From positions 1 through 40,169 of the forward strand of contig JAFYQM010000003.1 of NCBI GenBank assembly GCA_017547085.1: 40,169 bases of DNA. Reading direction: 5' to 3'. Positions 29,853 through 37,976 of the stretch are shown piece by piece. The stretch is from Oscillibacter sp. (GTDB lineage Bacteria; Bacillota; Clostridia; Oscillospirales; Oscillospiraceae). Both the position numbers and the translations under genes were made by a program. The notes below the pieces were generated by a model that saw only the letters and a program-made list of their open reading frames with translations, did not search any database and was not told the DNA's origin. The stretch's first letter is position 1. Each line of letters begins with the position of its first letter.

Positions 29853-31079
29853 TCAGGGCTTCAGCTTGCCCTGATCCAGCAGAGCCTGCACCTTGGTGGG
29901 CAGACCCCACAGGTTGATGAAGCCGGTGGCGTCGGTCTGGTTGTAGTCGCTCTCACCGAAGGTACAGATATCCTCGGAATACAGGGAATAGGGAGAGCGG
30001 ACGCCGGCCTTGATGATGTTGCCCTTATAGAGCTTCAGCTTGGTGGTGCCGGTGACGTTCTTCTGGGTCTCGGTGACAAAGGCGCTCAGAGCCTTGCGCA
30101 GGGGAGTGTACCACTGGCCGTTATACAGCAGCTCGGCGAAGCACACGCTCAGCTCCAGCTTCTTGTGAGCGGTCATCTTGTCGAGGCACAGAGTCTCCAG
30201 ATACTCGTGGGCACGGTACAGGATGGTGCCGCCCGGAGTTTCGTACACGCCGCGGCACTTCATGCCGACCAGACGGTTTTCCACGATGTCCAGCAGGCCG
30301 ATACCGTTCTTGCCGCCCAGCTCGTTCAGCTTCCAGATCAGATCCACAGCGTTCATCTTCTCGCCGTTCAGGGCCACGGGCACGCCCTGTTCCCAGTCGA
30401 TGGTGATGTAGGTGGGCTCGTCGGGTGCCTGCATGGGAGAAATGCTCATTTCCAGGAAACCGGGCTTCTCGTACAGGGGCTCGTTCCAGGGATCTTCCAG
30501 ATCCAGACCCTCGTGGCTCAGGTGCCACATGTTCTTATCCTTGGAGTAGTTGGTTTCGCGGTTGATCTTCAGAGGCACGTTGTGCGCCTCGGCATAGTCG
30601 ATCTCTTCGTCACGGCTCTTGATGCTCCACTCACGCCAGGGGGCGATGATGGGCATGTCGGGAGCGAAGTGCTTGATGGCCAGCTCGAAACGGACCTGAT
30701 CGTTACCCTTGCCAGTGCAGCCGTGGCAGATGGCGTCGGCGCCTTCGGCCTTGGCGATCTCCACCAGAGCCTTGGCGATGATGGGGCGTGCAAATGCGGT
30801 GCCCATCAGATACTCCTCGTAGATGGCGCCTGCCTGAATGGAAGGGATGATGATGTCGTTGACCATCTCTTCAGACAGATCAGCAGCGTAGAACTTGCTG
30901 GCGCCGGTCTTGATGGCCTTTTCCTCCAGACCCTCCAGCTCGTCAGCCTGACCCACGTTGCCGGCCACGGCGATGATTTCGGGGTTGCCGTAGTTTTCCT
31001 TCAGCCAGGGGATGATGATGGATGTATCCAGACCGCCGGAATAGGCGAGAACGATTTTCTTGTAAGTTTTCTGAGTCAT
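29853..31079 (-). CDS. argG: Argininosuccinate synthase
   Basis: A 408-residue ATP-dependent ligase joining citrulline and aspartate. The nucleotide-binding PP-motif is [17 protein letters not shown] (about 9-25), followed by FVC-type and citrulline-binding segments [12 protein letters not shown]-like (here [14 protein letters not shown]) and [14 protein letters not shown]. It is the first gene of the arginine operon, directly behind the ArgR-box promoter, with GGGAGGAACCCG at the ribosome site. Leading an operon with argG-argH and then argCJBDF means the last pathway steps are encoded nearest the promoter. Length and motifs are fully canonical. Confidence 0.96.
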   Translation of the reverse strand: MTQKTYKKIVLAYSGGLDTSIIIPWLKENYGNPEIIAVAGNVGQADELEGLEEKAIKTGASKFYAADLSEEMVNDIIIPSIQAGAIYEEYLMGTAFARPIIAKALVEIAKAEGADAICHGCTGKGNDQVRFELAIKHFAPDMPIIAPWREWSIKSRDEEIDYAEAHNVPLKINRETNYSKDKNMWHLSHEGLDLEDPWNEPLYEKPGFLEMSISPMQAPDEPTYITIDWEQGVPVALNGEKMNAVDLIWKLNELGGKNGIGLLDIVENRLVGMKCRGVYETPGGTILYRAHEYLETLCLDKMTAHKKLELSVCFAELLYNGQWYTPLRKALSAFVTETQKNVTGTTKLKLYKGNIIKAGVRSPYSLYSEDICTFGESDYNQTDATGFINLWGLPTKVQALLDQGKLKP

Positions 31080-31117
31080 AACGGGTTCCTCCCTGCAATG
31101 TGTTTGATGATGGTTGC

Positions 31118-31147
31118 ATTATACGACAACGGTGAATATTTATGCAA
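31118..31147 (-). promoter_or_regulatory. Arginine operon promoter with ARG box
   Basis: On the minus strand TTGCAT (31142-31147) and a perfect TATAAT (31118-31123) are 18 bases apart. The sequence TGAATATTTATGCA at 31133-31146 matches the ArgR/AhrC box (TGNATNNNNATNCA) and covers the -35 box and spacer, so arginine-bound ArgR should block RNA polymerase. Beyond it lies another inverted repeat, ATGTTG-CA-CAACAT (31153-31166). Confidence 0.85.
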
Positions 31148-31364
31148 GTGTCATGTTGCACAACATTTTAGCCGGTCTTTGGGCGGTTTTGCACATTTTG
31201 GTAAACTGTCCCTTTGCAATAGTTATAATAAAATAAGAGAGAGGAAAATGCGTGGCAGAGAATTAGAAAAGACAGGTGTTTTTTACAGGAATGCATGTTG
31301 CATACAGAGTGGGTATTCATTCACTGATGCATGAAAAAATATACGAATAATTTTTGCCGAGCAG
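31148..31364. other. Gap upstream of the arg promoter; doubtful small ORF
   Basis: No secure gene. On the plus strand a TATAAT (31224-31229) without a good -35 precedes a 28-codon frame at 31248-31334 (MRGRELEKTGVFYRNACCIQ, then SGYSFTDA) with GAGAGG only three bases before its ATG. A TGCATAC/GTATTCA near-palindrome lies near 31296-31316. The sequence is AT-richer than its neighbours. I would not call the ORF a gene without transcription data. Confidence 0.3.
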
Positions 31365-31399
31365 AAAAAATATCCGGCGGGGTGATCCCCGCCGGATAT
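31365..31399 (-). terminator. Terminator of the CBS-hydrolase operon
   Basis: A perfect 13-bp stem ATATCCGGCGGGG (31370-31382) with CCCCGCCGGATAT (31387-31399), TGAT loop; on the minus strand it ends in six T. It begins five bases after the hydrolase stop. Confidence 0.92.
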
Positions 31400-31403
31400 G
31401 GAT

Positions 31404-32351
31404 CTAATGGTCGGAAAAGGCGCGGCTGCACAGCTCGTCCAGCGCGGCCCAGTAGGCGTCCGTGTCCACATAATAGCTGATGCCGTGGGCCGCATGGGGC
31501 ACGGTCAGCAGCGTCACGGGGGAGGCACAGGCATCCCGCAGGGCATAGGCGTGGGACAGGGGGACGATCTCGTCCTCTTCTCCGTGGATCAGCAGCACCG
31601 GTACTTTGGCATGGCGCAGAGATTCCACAGCGGAAACGGAATCCACCTTAATGCCGGCCAGCAGCCGTCCACTGCAATGCACCAGCGGGTAGACGATCTT
31701 TTCCGGCATACGCCGCTGGCGGATCGTCTCCCGCAGAATACCCTCCGGTGTGTCAAAGCCGCAGTCTGCCCAGATGCCCCGTACGTTTTCCGGGAGGGGC
31801 AATTCAGCGGCCATCAGCACCGTGGCAGCGCCCATGGAGATGCCTGCCAGTAAAATTTTGATGTCGGGACCGAACCGGCGAATGACCTCGTTGACCCATG
31901 TGAGACAGTCCTGCCGTTCTTTGATACCGAACGTAATACTGCGGCCCTCACTCTCGCCCAGTGCCCGCTGGTCCACCATCAGCAGGGAATAGCCCCGCTC
32001 CCGGCAGTACCAGAAGCCGCCGCTGGCATCCCGCTCGGCGGTACTGCGGTAGCCGTGGAAAAACAGGATCAGAGGCGCCCCCTCGGGACCGGCATAGTAT
32101 TTGCCCACCAGTTTCAGCCCATCGTGGGAGCGGATAGTGATGCGTTCATAAGGCTCTTTCAGCAGGGCGTCAATGTTTTTCAGCATCAATTCCTTATGGG
32201 GGGCGTACAGTTCTCCGTCGGGAATTTCCCGGATACCGGCCTGACGTTTGGGGTCATGCTGAAAAGCGTTGTTGTAGGCGTAAAAAAGACCGCCACCGAT
32301 CGCGGCAGCAGCCGCCGTGACGGCGGCTGCGCAAAGTGTGTGTCGTTTCAT
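31404..32351 (-). CDS. Alpha/beta hydrolase with N-terminal membrane anchor
   Basis: A 315-residue protein with a basic start and a hydrophobic Ala-rich segment (about 7-26) that anchors or exports it. The hydrolase core begins near 70 (ERITIRSHDGLKLVGKYY). The oxyanion strand is LILFFHGYRST, the nucleophile elbow is AGISMGAAT with Ser172, the acid lies in LLIHGEEDEIVP, and the histidine in VPHAAHGISYY. This is the BEM46/YqkD-like branch of serine hydrolases; substrate unknown. The start at 32351 is preferred because the frame further upstream overlaps the CBS gene and offers only TTG; the ribosome site (AAAGAAAAG) is weak. The CBS-domain gene ends 34 bases upstream, so the two are likely one transcript. 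Confidence 0.85.
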   Translation of the reverse strand: MKRHTLCAAAVTAAAAAIGGGLFYAYNNAFQHDPKRQAGIREIPDGELYAPHKELMLKNIDALLKEPYERITIRSHDGLKLVGKYYAGPEGAPLILFFHGYRSTAERDASGGFWYCRERGYSLLMVDQRALGESEGRSITFGIKERQDCLTWVNEVIRRFGPDIKILLAGISMGAATVLMAAELPLPENVRGIWADCGFDTPEGILRETIRQRRMPEKIVYPLVHCSGRLLAGIKVDSVSAVESLRHAKVPVLLIHGEEDEIVPLSHAYALRDACASPVTLLTVPHAAHGISYYVDTDAYWAALDELCSRAFSDH

Positions 32352-32385
32352 GTTGCTGACCAGCTTTTCTTTCAGAATATATAAG

Positions 32386-32805
32386 TTACGGGTCCTTATG
32401 TTCTGCAAAATACCGGATAATATCCTTGCGGGTGACGATGCCGATAAAACTGCCGAAGTCGTCTGTCACGGGGATAAAATTCTGGTTCATGGCGCTGTCC
32501 AGCAGCTCGTCCATGGTGACGGTGATACGGACGGCGGGATAGGAGTTGTCCTTCAGAATGTCGTGCACATGCAGATGCTCCATGTCCTTCATGGAATAGG
32601 TCTGCTGGGGATCCTCTGCCCGGTAAAGCAGCTGCCAGAGAAAATCGCCCTCGCTCACAGTACCCAGATACTGGCCGTCGCGGGTGATGACGGGGATCGC
32701 GGTGTAGCCGTGATGGTGCATTTTTTCCAGTCCCTGTCGGAACGTAAAGTCGTCATACAAATAGGCAACGCGGCCTTTGGGAAGCAGAAAATACGCAATA
32801 TTCAT
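32386..32805 (-). CDS. CBS-domain pair protein
   Basis: A 139-residue stand-alone Bateman module: two CBS repeats (about 1-55 and 75-135). The typical strand-helix elements are visible as MHHHGYTAIPVITRDGQYLG followed by TVSEGDFLW, and NQNFIPVTDDFGSFIGIVTR followed by KDIIRYF. Such modules bind adenine nucleotides or related ligands and act as sensors, often on a partner protein. Start at 32805 follows AAGGGAGCAAGC. It is the first gene of a leaderless-looking two-gene operon with the hydrolase and divergent from the Crp/Fnr regulator, with an operator-like palindrome over its promoter. The partner is not known. Confidence 0.9.
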   Translation of the reverse strand: MNIAYFLLPKGRVAYLYDDFTFRQGLEKMHHHGYTAIPVITRDGQYLGTVSEGDFLWQLLYRAEDPQQTYSMKDMEHLHVHDILKDNSYPAVRITVTMDELLDSAMNQNFIPVTDDFGSFIGIVTRKDIIRYFAEHKDP

Positions 32806-32868
32806 CGATGCTTGCTCCCTTGGTTCGCAGGTGGAAAATCCACCGGTATTGGGAGCCTTTACTCCCTG

Positions 32869-32897
32869 TCTATACTATACAGCAAAACGGCCGTAAA
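32869..32897 (-). promoter_or_regulatory. Promoter of the CBS-hydrolase operon
   Basis: On the minus strand TTTACG (32892-32897), 17 bases, TATAGA (32869-32874). The 60-base leader has two small hairpins (GGGAG/CTCCC and GGTGG/CCACC). Confidence 0.6.
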
Positions 32898-32911
32898 TTG
32901 GTAAACAATTT
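32895..32911. promoter_or_regulatory. Operator-like palindrome between divergent promoters
   Basis: AAATTG-GTAAA-CAATTT, perfect 6-bp arms, overlapping the -35 box of the CBS gene promoter and 24 bases upstream of the -35 of the Crp/Fnr gene. A likely site for the adjacent regulator; this is inference. Confidence 0.45.
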
Positions 32912-32934
32912 ATGAAATCGAAGGGAGAAGATGC

Positions 32935-32963
32935 TTTACTTTTCCTGTGCAAACTGCTACAAT
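32935..32963 (+). promoter_or_regulatory. Promoter of the Crp/Fnr-family gene
   Basis: TTTACT (32935-32940), 17 bases, TACAAT (32958-32963), 37 bases before the start codon. Confidence 0.7.
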
Positions 32964-32999
32964 CAAAATGTGATTTATGCAACAAAAGGGGATGGTTCT

Positions 33000-33659
33000 A
33001 TGCTGAACAAACAGGAATTGGAAAAAAGTCCGTTGTTCGAAAACATCAGCTATGAGGAATATCTGCGAATGCTGACCTGTTTTCAGGCGGTGCAGAAATC
33101 CTTCCGGCCAGATGACCTGATCTATGATTTCATGGCGCCGAAAAATGACGCCGTGGGCATCATTGAACATGGTACGGCCCAGCTGATCCGCATCGATCAG
33201 GAGGGTGTTGCCACCGTGATGGAGGAGCTGGGGCCCGGAGGTGTCTTTGGGCGGACGCTGGCCTTTGCCGGTTCCGGCGAGGACAGCCTGGAGGTTGTGT
33301 GCCGCACACCCTGCGATGTGTTGTTTATTGATTACTCCCATATTCTCAAACGATGTTCCAATGCCTGCACCCACCACAGCCTGCTGGTGCAGAATATGCT
33401 GCGGTTGATGGCGGATAAGGCGCAGGCCCTCAGCGAGCGGGTGGATGTGCTGTCCCGCCGTTCCATCCGGGAAAAGCTGCTGTGCTATTTCCGCCAGTTG
33501 GCGGATAAAAGCGGAGGGACCTCGTTCACGCTGCCGTTCTCCCTCAGCACGCTGGCGGACTATATCGCAACGGACCGCAGCGCCATGATGCGGGAATTGA
33601 AACGCCTCCGCGAGGAGGAGATTGTGACCTCTGACGGCCGGAAGTTCACGTTATATTGA
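33000..33659 (+). CDS. Crp/Fnr-family transcriptional regulator
   Basis: A 219-residue regulator. The N-terminal cupin-like effector domain (about 10-125) includes GIIEHGTAQLIRIDQEGVAT and ELGPGGVFGRTLAF; a long dimer helix follows (LLVQNMLRLMADKAQALSER), and the C terminus is a winged HTH (RSIREKLLCYF; FSLSTLADYIATDRSAMMRE as recognition helix; TSDGRKFTLY). The cyclic-nucleotide RxS phosphate motif and the FNR cysteine cluster are not evident, so the signal is unclear; clostridial members of this group respond to redox, CO/NO or unknown cues. Start at 33000 follows AAAAGGGG. It is divergent from the CBS-domain gene and upstream of nfnAB, which has its own promoter. Confidence 0.88.
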   Translation: MLNKQELEKSPLFENISYEEYLRMLTCFQAVQKSFRPDDLIYDFMAPKNDAVGIIEHGTAQLIRIDQEGVATVMEELGPGGVFGRTLAFAGSGEDSLEVVCRTPCDVLFIDYSHILKRCSNACTHHSLLVQNMLRLMADKAQALSERVDVLSRRSIREKLLCYFRQLADKSGGTSFTLPFSLSTLADYIATDRSAMMRELKRLREEEIVTSDGRKFTLY

Positions 33660-33727
33660 TTTGATGTTTTTTGCGAAAGTTGTAGGGAAAAGTTGTTAAA
33701 AATGGTCATCCTGTACTTGAAAATGAA

Positions 33728-33756
33728 TTGACGGCCTAGGTGCCGTCTGATATAAT
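33728..33756 (+). promoter_or_regulatory. nfnAB promoter with inverted repeat in the spacer
   Basis: TTGACG (33728-33733), 17 bases, TATAAT (33751-33756). A perfect GACGGC-CTAGGT-GCCGTC repeat (33730-33747) spans the -35 box and spacer, the place for a repressor. Upstream, TTGTTAA at 33693-33699 equals one half of the Rex consensus, but the second half is poor. Confidence 0.75.
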
Positions 33757-33823
33757 CGAAACAGTGTGTGATCTACATATGACTGATAAAATACAGTTAA
33801 TATCAAGGGAAAGAAGGAAGCTT

Positions 33824-34666
33824 ATGTATCGTATCGTCAGAAAAGAAGCGCTGCGTCCCATCGTTACGCTGTATGAGATCGAGGCTCCTCTGGTTGCCAA
33901 GAAGGCACAGCCGGGCCAGTTCATCATCCTGCGTGTGGATGAGAATGGTGAGCGTATCCCCATCACCATCAACGACTACAACCCCGAGAAGGGAACCGTT
34001 ACCATCATTGTCCAGACTGTCGGCTCCACCACCGAGAAGCTGAGCCACCTGAACGAGGGCGATTGCCTGCATGACTTCGTCGGCCCTCTGGGCAAGGCCA
34101 CTGAGACCGAAGGCAAGAAGAAGGTCTGCGTAGTTGGCGGCGGCGTTGGCTGCGCGATCGCATACCCTGTGCTGAAGAAGTTCCATGACTGCGGTGCTGA
34201 AGTTCACGCTGTGGTCGGCTTCAAGAGCAAGGATTTCGTGATTCTGGAGGAGGATTTCCAGAAGTCCAGCGATAAGCTGATCGTTTGCACTGATGATGGC
34301 TCCTACGGCCGCAAGGGCCTGGTTACCGAGGCTCTGAAGGACCTGATCGAAGAGGGCAACCAGTATGATGAGGTCTTCGCCATCGGCCCCATGGTCATGA
34401 TGAAGTTCGTCTCCCTGACCACCCAGCCCTACGGCATCCCCACCACCGTGTCCATGAGCCCCATCATGATCGACGGCACCGGCATGTGCGGCGGCTGCCG
34501 TCTGAGCGTCGGCGGCGAGATGAAGTTCGCCTGCGTGGACGGCCCTGACTTTGACGGCCACAAGGTGGACTGGAATCTGGCTGTCAAGCGTAATCAGATG
34601 TATGCAGAGTTCGAGAAGCACAAGCACGAAGAGACCTGCAACCTGTTCAAGAAGGAGGTCCAGTAA
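33824..34666 (+). CDS. nfnA: NADH-dependent ferredoxin:NADP oxidoreductase, small subunit (NfnA-type)
   Basis: A 280-residue FAD/NAD-binding subunit with a [2Fe-2S] site. The N-terminal FAD domain includes KKAQPGQFIILRVDENGERIP and TVTIIVQTVGSTTEKL; the NAD domain starts KVCVVGGGVGCAIAYPVLKK. The C-terminal cluster region has DGTGMCGGCRLSVGGEMKFA then CVDGP; the three cysteines plus an aspartate just before them agree with the unusual ligands known in the sulfide dehydrogenase/NfnA group. With NfnB it forms the flavin-bifurcating transhydrogenase that couples NADH and reduced ferredoxin to NADPH formation. Start at 33824 follows AAGAAGGAAG; nfnB begins 2 bases after the stop. The older label sulfide/dihydroorotate dehydrogenase-like is equivalent. 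Confidence 0.9.
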   Translation: MYRIVRKEALRPIVTLYEIEAPLVAKKAQPGQFIILRVDENGERIPITINDYNPEKGTVTIIVQTVGSTTEKLSHLNEGDCLHDFVGPLGKATETEGKKKVCVVGGGVGCAIAYPVLKKFHDCGAEVHAVVGFKSKDFVILEEDFQKSSDKLIVCTDDGSYGRKGLVTEALKDLIEEGNQYDEVFAIGPMVMMKFVSLTTQPYGIPTTVSMSPIMIDGTGMCGGCRLSVGGEMKFACVDGPDFDGHKVDWNLAVKRNQMYAEFEKHKHEETCNLFKKEVQ

Positions 34667-34668
34667 TC

Positions 34669-36054
34669 ATGGCCAACATGTCTTTAGTAAAGAATCCCAT
34701 GCCCTCTCAGGACCCCAACGTCCGCAATAAGAACTTCAGCGAGGTCGCTCTGGGCTATACCGCCGAGCAGGCCATCGACGAGGCACAGCGCTGCCTGAAC
34801 TGCAAGAACCGCGCCTGCATGACCGGCTGCCCTGTTATGGTACATATCCCCGAGTTCATTGCCGAGGTTGCCAAGGGCAACTTTGAGGAGGCCTATCAGA
34901 TCATCTCTGCCACTTCTGCACTGCCCGCAGTCTGCGGTCGTGTCTGCCCGCAGGAGAGCCAGTGCGAGAAGTACTGCGTCCGCGGCAAGAAGGGCGAGCC
35001 CGTGGCCATTGGCCGTCTGGAGCGTTTCGTGGCTGACTGGCACAATGCCAACGCCACTGCTGCTCCCGTGAAGCCCGAGAGCAACGGTCATAAGGTGGCA
35101 GTTGTCGGTTCCGGCCCTGCAGGCCTGACCTGCGCAGGCGATCTGGCCCGTAAGGGTTATGACGTCACCGTGTTCGAGGCTCTGCATCTGGCCGGCGGCG
35201 TTCTGGTCTACGGCATCCCCGAGTTCCGTCTGCCCAAGGCCATCGTTCAGAAGGAAGTGGACGGCCTGAAGGCACTGGGCGTCACCATCGCCACCAACAC
35301 CGTTGTGGGTCGTACCATCTCTGTGGACGAGCTGATGAATGACATGGGCTTCGAGGCCGTGTTCATCGGTTCCGGTGCAGGTCTGCCCATGTTCATGGAC
35401 ATCCCCGGCATCAACTATCGCGGTGTCTACTCCGCCAACGAGTTCCTGACCCGCATCAACCTGATGAAGGCATACCGCGAGGATGCAGATACTCCCATCC
35501 AGCACCCCAAGAAGGTCGCTGTTGTCGGCGGCGGCAACGTGGCTATGGACGCAGCCCGCTGCGCCAAGCGTCTGGGTGCCGAGGTTTACATCGTCTACCG
35601 CCGCGGCATGGAGGAACTGCCTGCCCGTAAAGAAGAGGTGGAGCACGCAGAGGAAGAGGGCATCATCTTCAAGACCCTCTGCAACCCCGTGGAGATCTTC
35701 GCGGACGAGAACGACGATGTGAAGGGCATTCGCTGCATCCGCATGGAGCTGGGCGAGCCTGACGCTTCCGGCCGCCGCCGTCCCATCGAGGTTTCCGGCA
35801 GTGAGTTCGAGCTGGACGTGGACTGCGTGATCATGTCTCTGGGCACCAACCCCAATCCCCTGATCAAGGATACCACTCCCGACATGGAGTTCAACCGCAA
35901 GGGCGGTATCGTGGTCAACGAGGATGGCCTGACTTCCAAGGCTAATGTGTACGCCGGCGGCGATGCTGTCACCGGTGCTGCCACCGTCATTCTGGCTATG
36001 GGCGCCGGTAAGACCGCTGCCAAGGCCATCGACGAGCAGCTCAGCGGCAAGTAA
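34669..36054 (+). CDS. nfnB: NADPH-dependent oxidoreductase, large subunit (NfnB / GltA-like)
   Basis: A 461-residue subunit of the glutamate-synthase small-subunit family. Two [4Fe-4S] clusters are indicated by the N-terminal cysteines: CLNCKNRACMTGCPV near 42-56 and CGRVCPQESQCEKYCV near 88-103. The FAD motif is VAVVGSGPAGLTCAGDLARK, and the NADPH motif KVAVVGGGNVAMDAARCAKR, followed by IVYRRGMEELPARKEE. Homologues are often mis-called glutamate synthase; pairing with an NfnA-type gene 2 bases upstream and no large gltB favour the NfnAB transhydrogenase. AAGGAGGTCC lies at the end of nfnA, so translation is coupled. Role: NADPH supply for biosynthesis from reduced ferredoxin and NADH. Confidence 0.92.
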   Translation: MANMSLVKNPMPSQDPNVRNKNFSEVALGYTAEQAIDEAQRCLNCKNRACMTGCPVMVHIPEFIAEVAKGNFEEAYQIISATSALPAVCGRVCPQESQCEKYCVRGKKGEPVAIGRLERFVADWHNANATAAPVKPESNGHKVAVVGSGPAGLTCAGDLARKGYDVTVFEALHLAGGVLVYGIPEFRLPKAIVQKEVDGLKALGVTIATNTVVGRTISVDELMNDMGFEAVFIGSGAGLPMFMDIPGINYRGVYSANEFLTRINLMKAYREDADTPIQHPKKVAVVGGGNVAMDAARCAKRLGAEVYIVYRRGMEELPARKEEVEHAEEEGIIFKTLCNPVEIFADENDDVKGIRCIRMELGEPDASGRRRPIEVSGSEFELDVDCVIMSLGTNPNPLIKDTTPDMEFNRKGGIVVNEDGLTSKANVYAGGDAVTGAATVILAMGAGKTAAKAIDEQLSGK

Positions 36055-36067
36055 TCTGTCCTATTTC

Positions 36068-36100
36068 AAAGAGGCGGACCCATCCGGTCCGCCTCTTTTT
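36068..36100 (+). terminator. nfnAB terminator
   Basis: GAGGCGGACC (36071-36080) with GGTCCGCCTC (36086-36095) and a T run to 36100, 13 bases after the nfnB stop. Confidence 0.95.
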
Positions 36101-36116
36101 CCAAATCGGAGGAGTT

Positions 36117-36953
36117 ATGAAAAAGGAATTGACACTGACGGCGGAGAAATTGGTTCTCCGCTATCAAAAAGAAGTGAAGACGGTGCGGATCGTGCGTTGG
36201 GTGATGCTGGCGGCGTATGTTCTCATGCTGGTCGTGACGGCGGCTAACATTACCTTTCCCCGTGCTGTGATCGCGGTGATCCTGTTCGTTCTGGTGATGA
36301 AGGTGCTGCAGGGGGCAGAGACTCAGCAGTTTGTGGAACTGCAGCAGGTGCTGAATCAGAACTGTGACGCAGTGAAATATACCGAGATCATGGAGCGGCT
36401 TTTAGAGGCTCCCGGCAAAGAACAAAACGCCATCCGCATGTCCTATGCAAAGGGGCTTTACTATGCCGGCCGTTTTGCGGAGGCACAGGAGGCGCTGAAC
36501 TCCTTCTATCTGCAGCGGCCCTCTGTGGGCACGGCAGTACTGTACCGCAGCATTGCATTTGGCTGCTGCATGGAGCAGGAGGATCTGGACGGCGCCCGCC
36601 GTGAGCGGGAAGAGGTAGCCCAGCTGCTGGGCCGGGTAAAACCCGCGGAGCGGGGGCCCGCACATGCTCAGCTGCAGATCATGGATGCGGAACTGGCACT
36701 GGCGGAGGAGCGGTATGACGAGTTTTTCCCGCAGCAGACACAGGTGCTGCAGGCTGCCCAGCTTCCGCTGCAGCGCGTTTCTGCAACCTACCGTCTGGCG
36801 CTGGGAAAGCTGGTGATGGGCGAAGATGCCGAGGCCCGGCAGCTGCTGGAACAGGTTGTGGAAAACGGCGGCACCTGCTTTATGGCAGCGGAGGCCGCAA
36901 ACCTGTTGGAGGAATTTGCCCTGCCTGAGAAGGCTGCCGAAGACGAGGCGTAA
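36117..36953 (+). CDS. TPR-like membrane protein of unknown function
   Basis: A 278-residue protein. Two hydrophobic segments lie close together near the N terminus (about 27-44 WVMLAAYVLMLVVTAANI and 48-63 RAVIAVILFVLVMKVL). The rest is helical, with tetratricopeptide-like units, for instance AIRMSYAKGLYYAGRFAEAQ followed by EALNSFY (about 105-131) and LGKLVMGEDAEARQLLEQVV near 235-254. This pattern suggests a cytoplasmic protein-interaction domain tethered to the membrane. ATCGGAGGAGTT is the ribosome site for 36117. It sits between two terminators and only 16 bases after that of nfnAB, so its promoter is unclear and may be read-through. I do not recognise a named family. Confidence 0.75.
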   Translation: MKKELTLTAEKLVLRYQKEVKTVRIVRWVMLAAYVLMLVVTAANITFPRAVIAVILFVLVMKVLQGAETQQFVELQQVLNQNCDAVKYTEIMERLLEAPGKEQNAIRMSYAKGLYYAGRFAEAQEALNSFYLQRPSVGTAVLYRSIAFGCCMEQEDLDGARREREEVAQLLGRVKPAERGPAHAQLQIMDAELALAEERYDEFFPQQTQVLQAAQLPLQRVSATYRLALGKLVMGEDAEARQLLEQVVENGGTCFMAAEAANLLEEFALPEKAAEDEA

Positions 36954-36975
36954 TCACAACATTTTGCATGATAAA

Positions 36976-37008
36976 AATAGCGCTCCGGAAACCCGGAGCG
37001 CTGTTTTT
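36976..37008. terminator. Bidirectional terminator between the TPR-like gene and serA
   Basis: AGCGCTCCGG (36979-36988) with CCGGAGCGCT (36993-37002), T run on plus (37004-37008) and an A run before the stem that gives T on minus, serving both convergent genes. Confidence 0.92.
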
Positions 37009-37034
37009 GTATGTTTTCATGTCAAAGGCTGGTC

Positions 37035-37943
37035 TTAAAAGCTTTCGATGATATCCACCAGCTCTGCGCCGATGCGCTTCTGTGCTTCTTTGGTGCCCGC
37101 ACCGATATGAGGCAAACAGGAGACTGCGGGATGGGCTGCTAACTCCCAGTTGGGATTCTTTTCGTCCATCCACACGTCCAGACCGGCGGCCTTTACCTTG
37201 CCGGAATTGAGGGCCTCCAGCAGTGCGGCTTCATCTAAGTTGGAGCCGCGGGACACGTTGATAATCACCACGCCGTCCTTCATTTTGGTAAGACTTTCGG
37301 CATCCACCAGCGGCTTGCTGCCGCCCGGGGCGCAGAGGATCAGGATATCAGACTTGGCGTAGACCTCATCCGGTGTGACGAACTTCATCGTCTCGCACTC
37401 ACAGCCCTCCGGCTTGTTGCGATTGACATAAGACAGTACGTTCATGCCCAGAGCCTGACACTTGGCGCCCACCAACTGGCCGATGCGTCCGTAGCCGATA
37501 ACGCCTGCTGTCTTACCCATGACTTCGAAACCCTTGGAGTAGGTCTTCTTCTCCCATTTCTGTTCCCGCATGGTGTGCCCCGCGATGGAGATACTGCGGG
37601 CACAGGAGAACAGCAGGGCGATGGCCAGCTCGGCTACGGCGTTGGAGGAAGCGCGAGGCGTGTTTTTCACGGTGATGCCTGCGGCCTCCGCATACTTCAC
37701 GGCGATATTGTCCACGCCGACGCCTGCACGGATGATCAGCTTCAGGCGGCTGTCCTTGGCGGCGTCGATCTGCGGCTCCTTGATCTTGGTGGCAGAGCGG
37801 ATGATGACCGCGTCAAAGTCCCGCAGGGCCGCGCCTAAAGCGTCCGGTTCGTAGAACTGTTCCACCACTTCATAGCCATCGTTGCGCAGCTTTTCCACTG
37901 CACTTGCGTCCATTCCGTCAGTTACCAATACGCGCATTGACAT
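37035..37943 (-). CDS. serA: D-3-phosphoglycerate dehydrogenase, short form without ACT domain
   Basis: A 302-residue D-isomer-specific 2-hydroxyacid dehydrogenase. The NAD-binding motif is GVIGYGRIGQLVGAKCQALG (about 150-169), with the catalytic Arg in VIINVSRGSNLDEAAL, Glu near DVWMDEKNP, and His in CLPHIGAGTKEAQ. It makes 3-phosphohydroxypyruvate, the first step of serine synthesis. It ends right after the catalytic domains and has no ACT regulatory domain, so feedback by serine through ACT is not expected. Identity as SerA rests on the adjacency to serC, upstream on the same strand. The ATG at 37943 follows AAGGGG at 10 bases; ATG 37937 and TTG 37949 are alternatives. Confidence 0.9.
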   Translation of the reverse strand: MSMRVLVTDGMDASAVEKLRNDGYEVVEQFYEPDALGAALRDFDAVIIRSATKIKEPQIDAAKDSRLKLIIRAGVGVDNIAVKYAEAAGITVKNTPRASSNAVAELAIALLFSCARSISIAGHTMREQKWEKKTYSKGFEVMGKTAGVIGYGRIGQLVGAKCQALGMNVLSYVNRNKPEGCECETMKFVTPDEVYAKSDILILCAPGGSKPLVDAESLTKMKDGVVIINVSRGSNLDEAALLEALNSGKVKAAGLDVWMDEKNPNWELAAHPAVSCLPHIGAGTKEAQKRIGAELVDIIESF

Positions 37944-37976
37944 ATTCAATTACCCCTTCACAAATATTTTCGTTGC

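Noticed and set aside
27613-29874. A 753-codon open frame on the plus strand, opposite argC and argH
   Set aside because: It is the complement of well-supported arg genes, has His/Gly/Gln-rich low-complexity translation typical of shadows of GC-rich codons, and has no ribosome site or promoter.
29691-31334. A 547-codon plus-strand frame opposite argG
   Set aside because: Antisense shadow of argG with no motifs. Only its last 28 codons lie outside a gene and are discussed as a doubtful small ORF.
31248-31334. A 28-codon plus-strand ORF as an arginine leader peptide
   Set aside because: It is on the strand opposite the arg operon, its arginine content is low, and its ribosome site is too close to the ATG.
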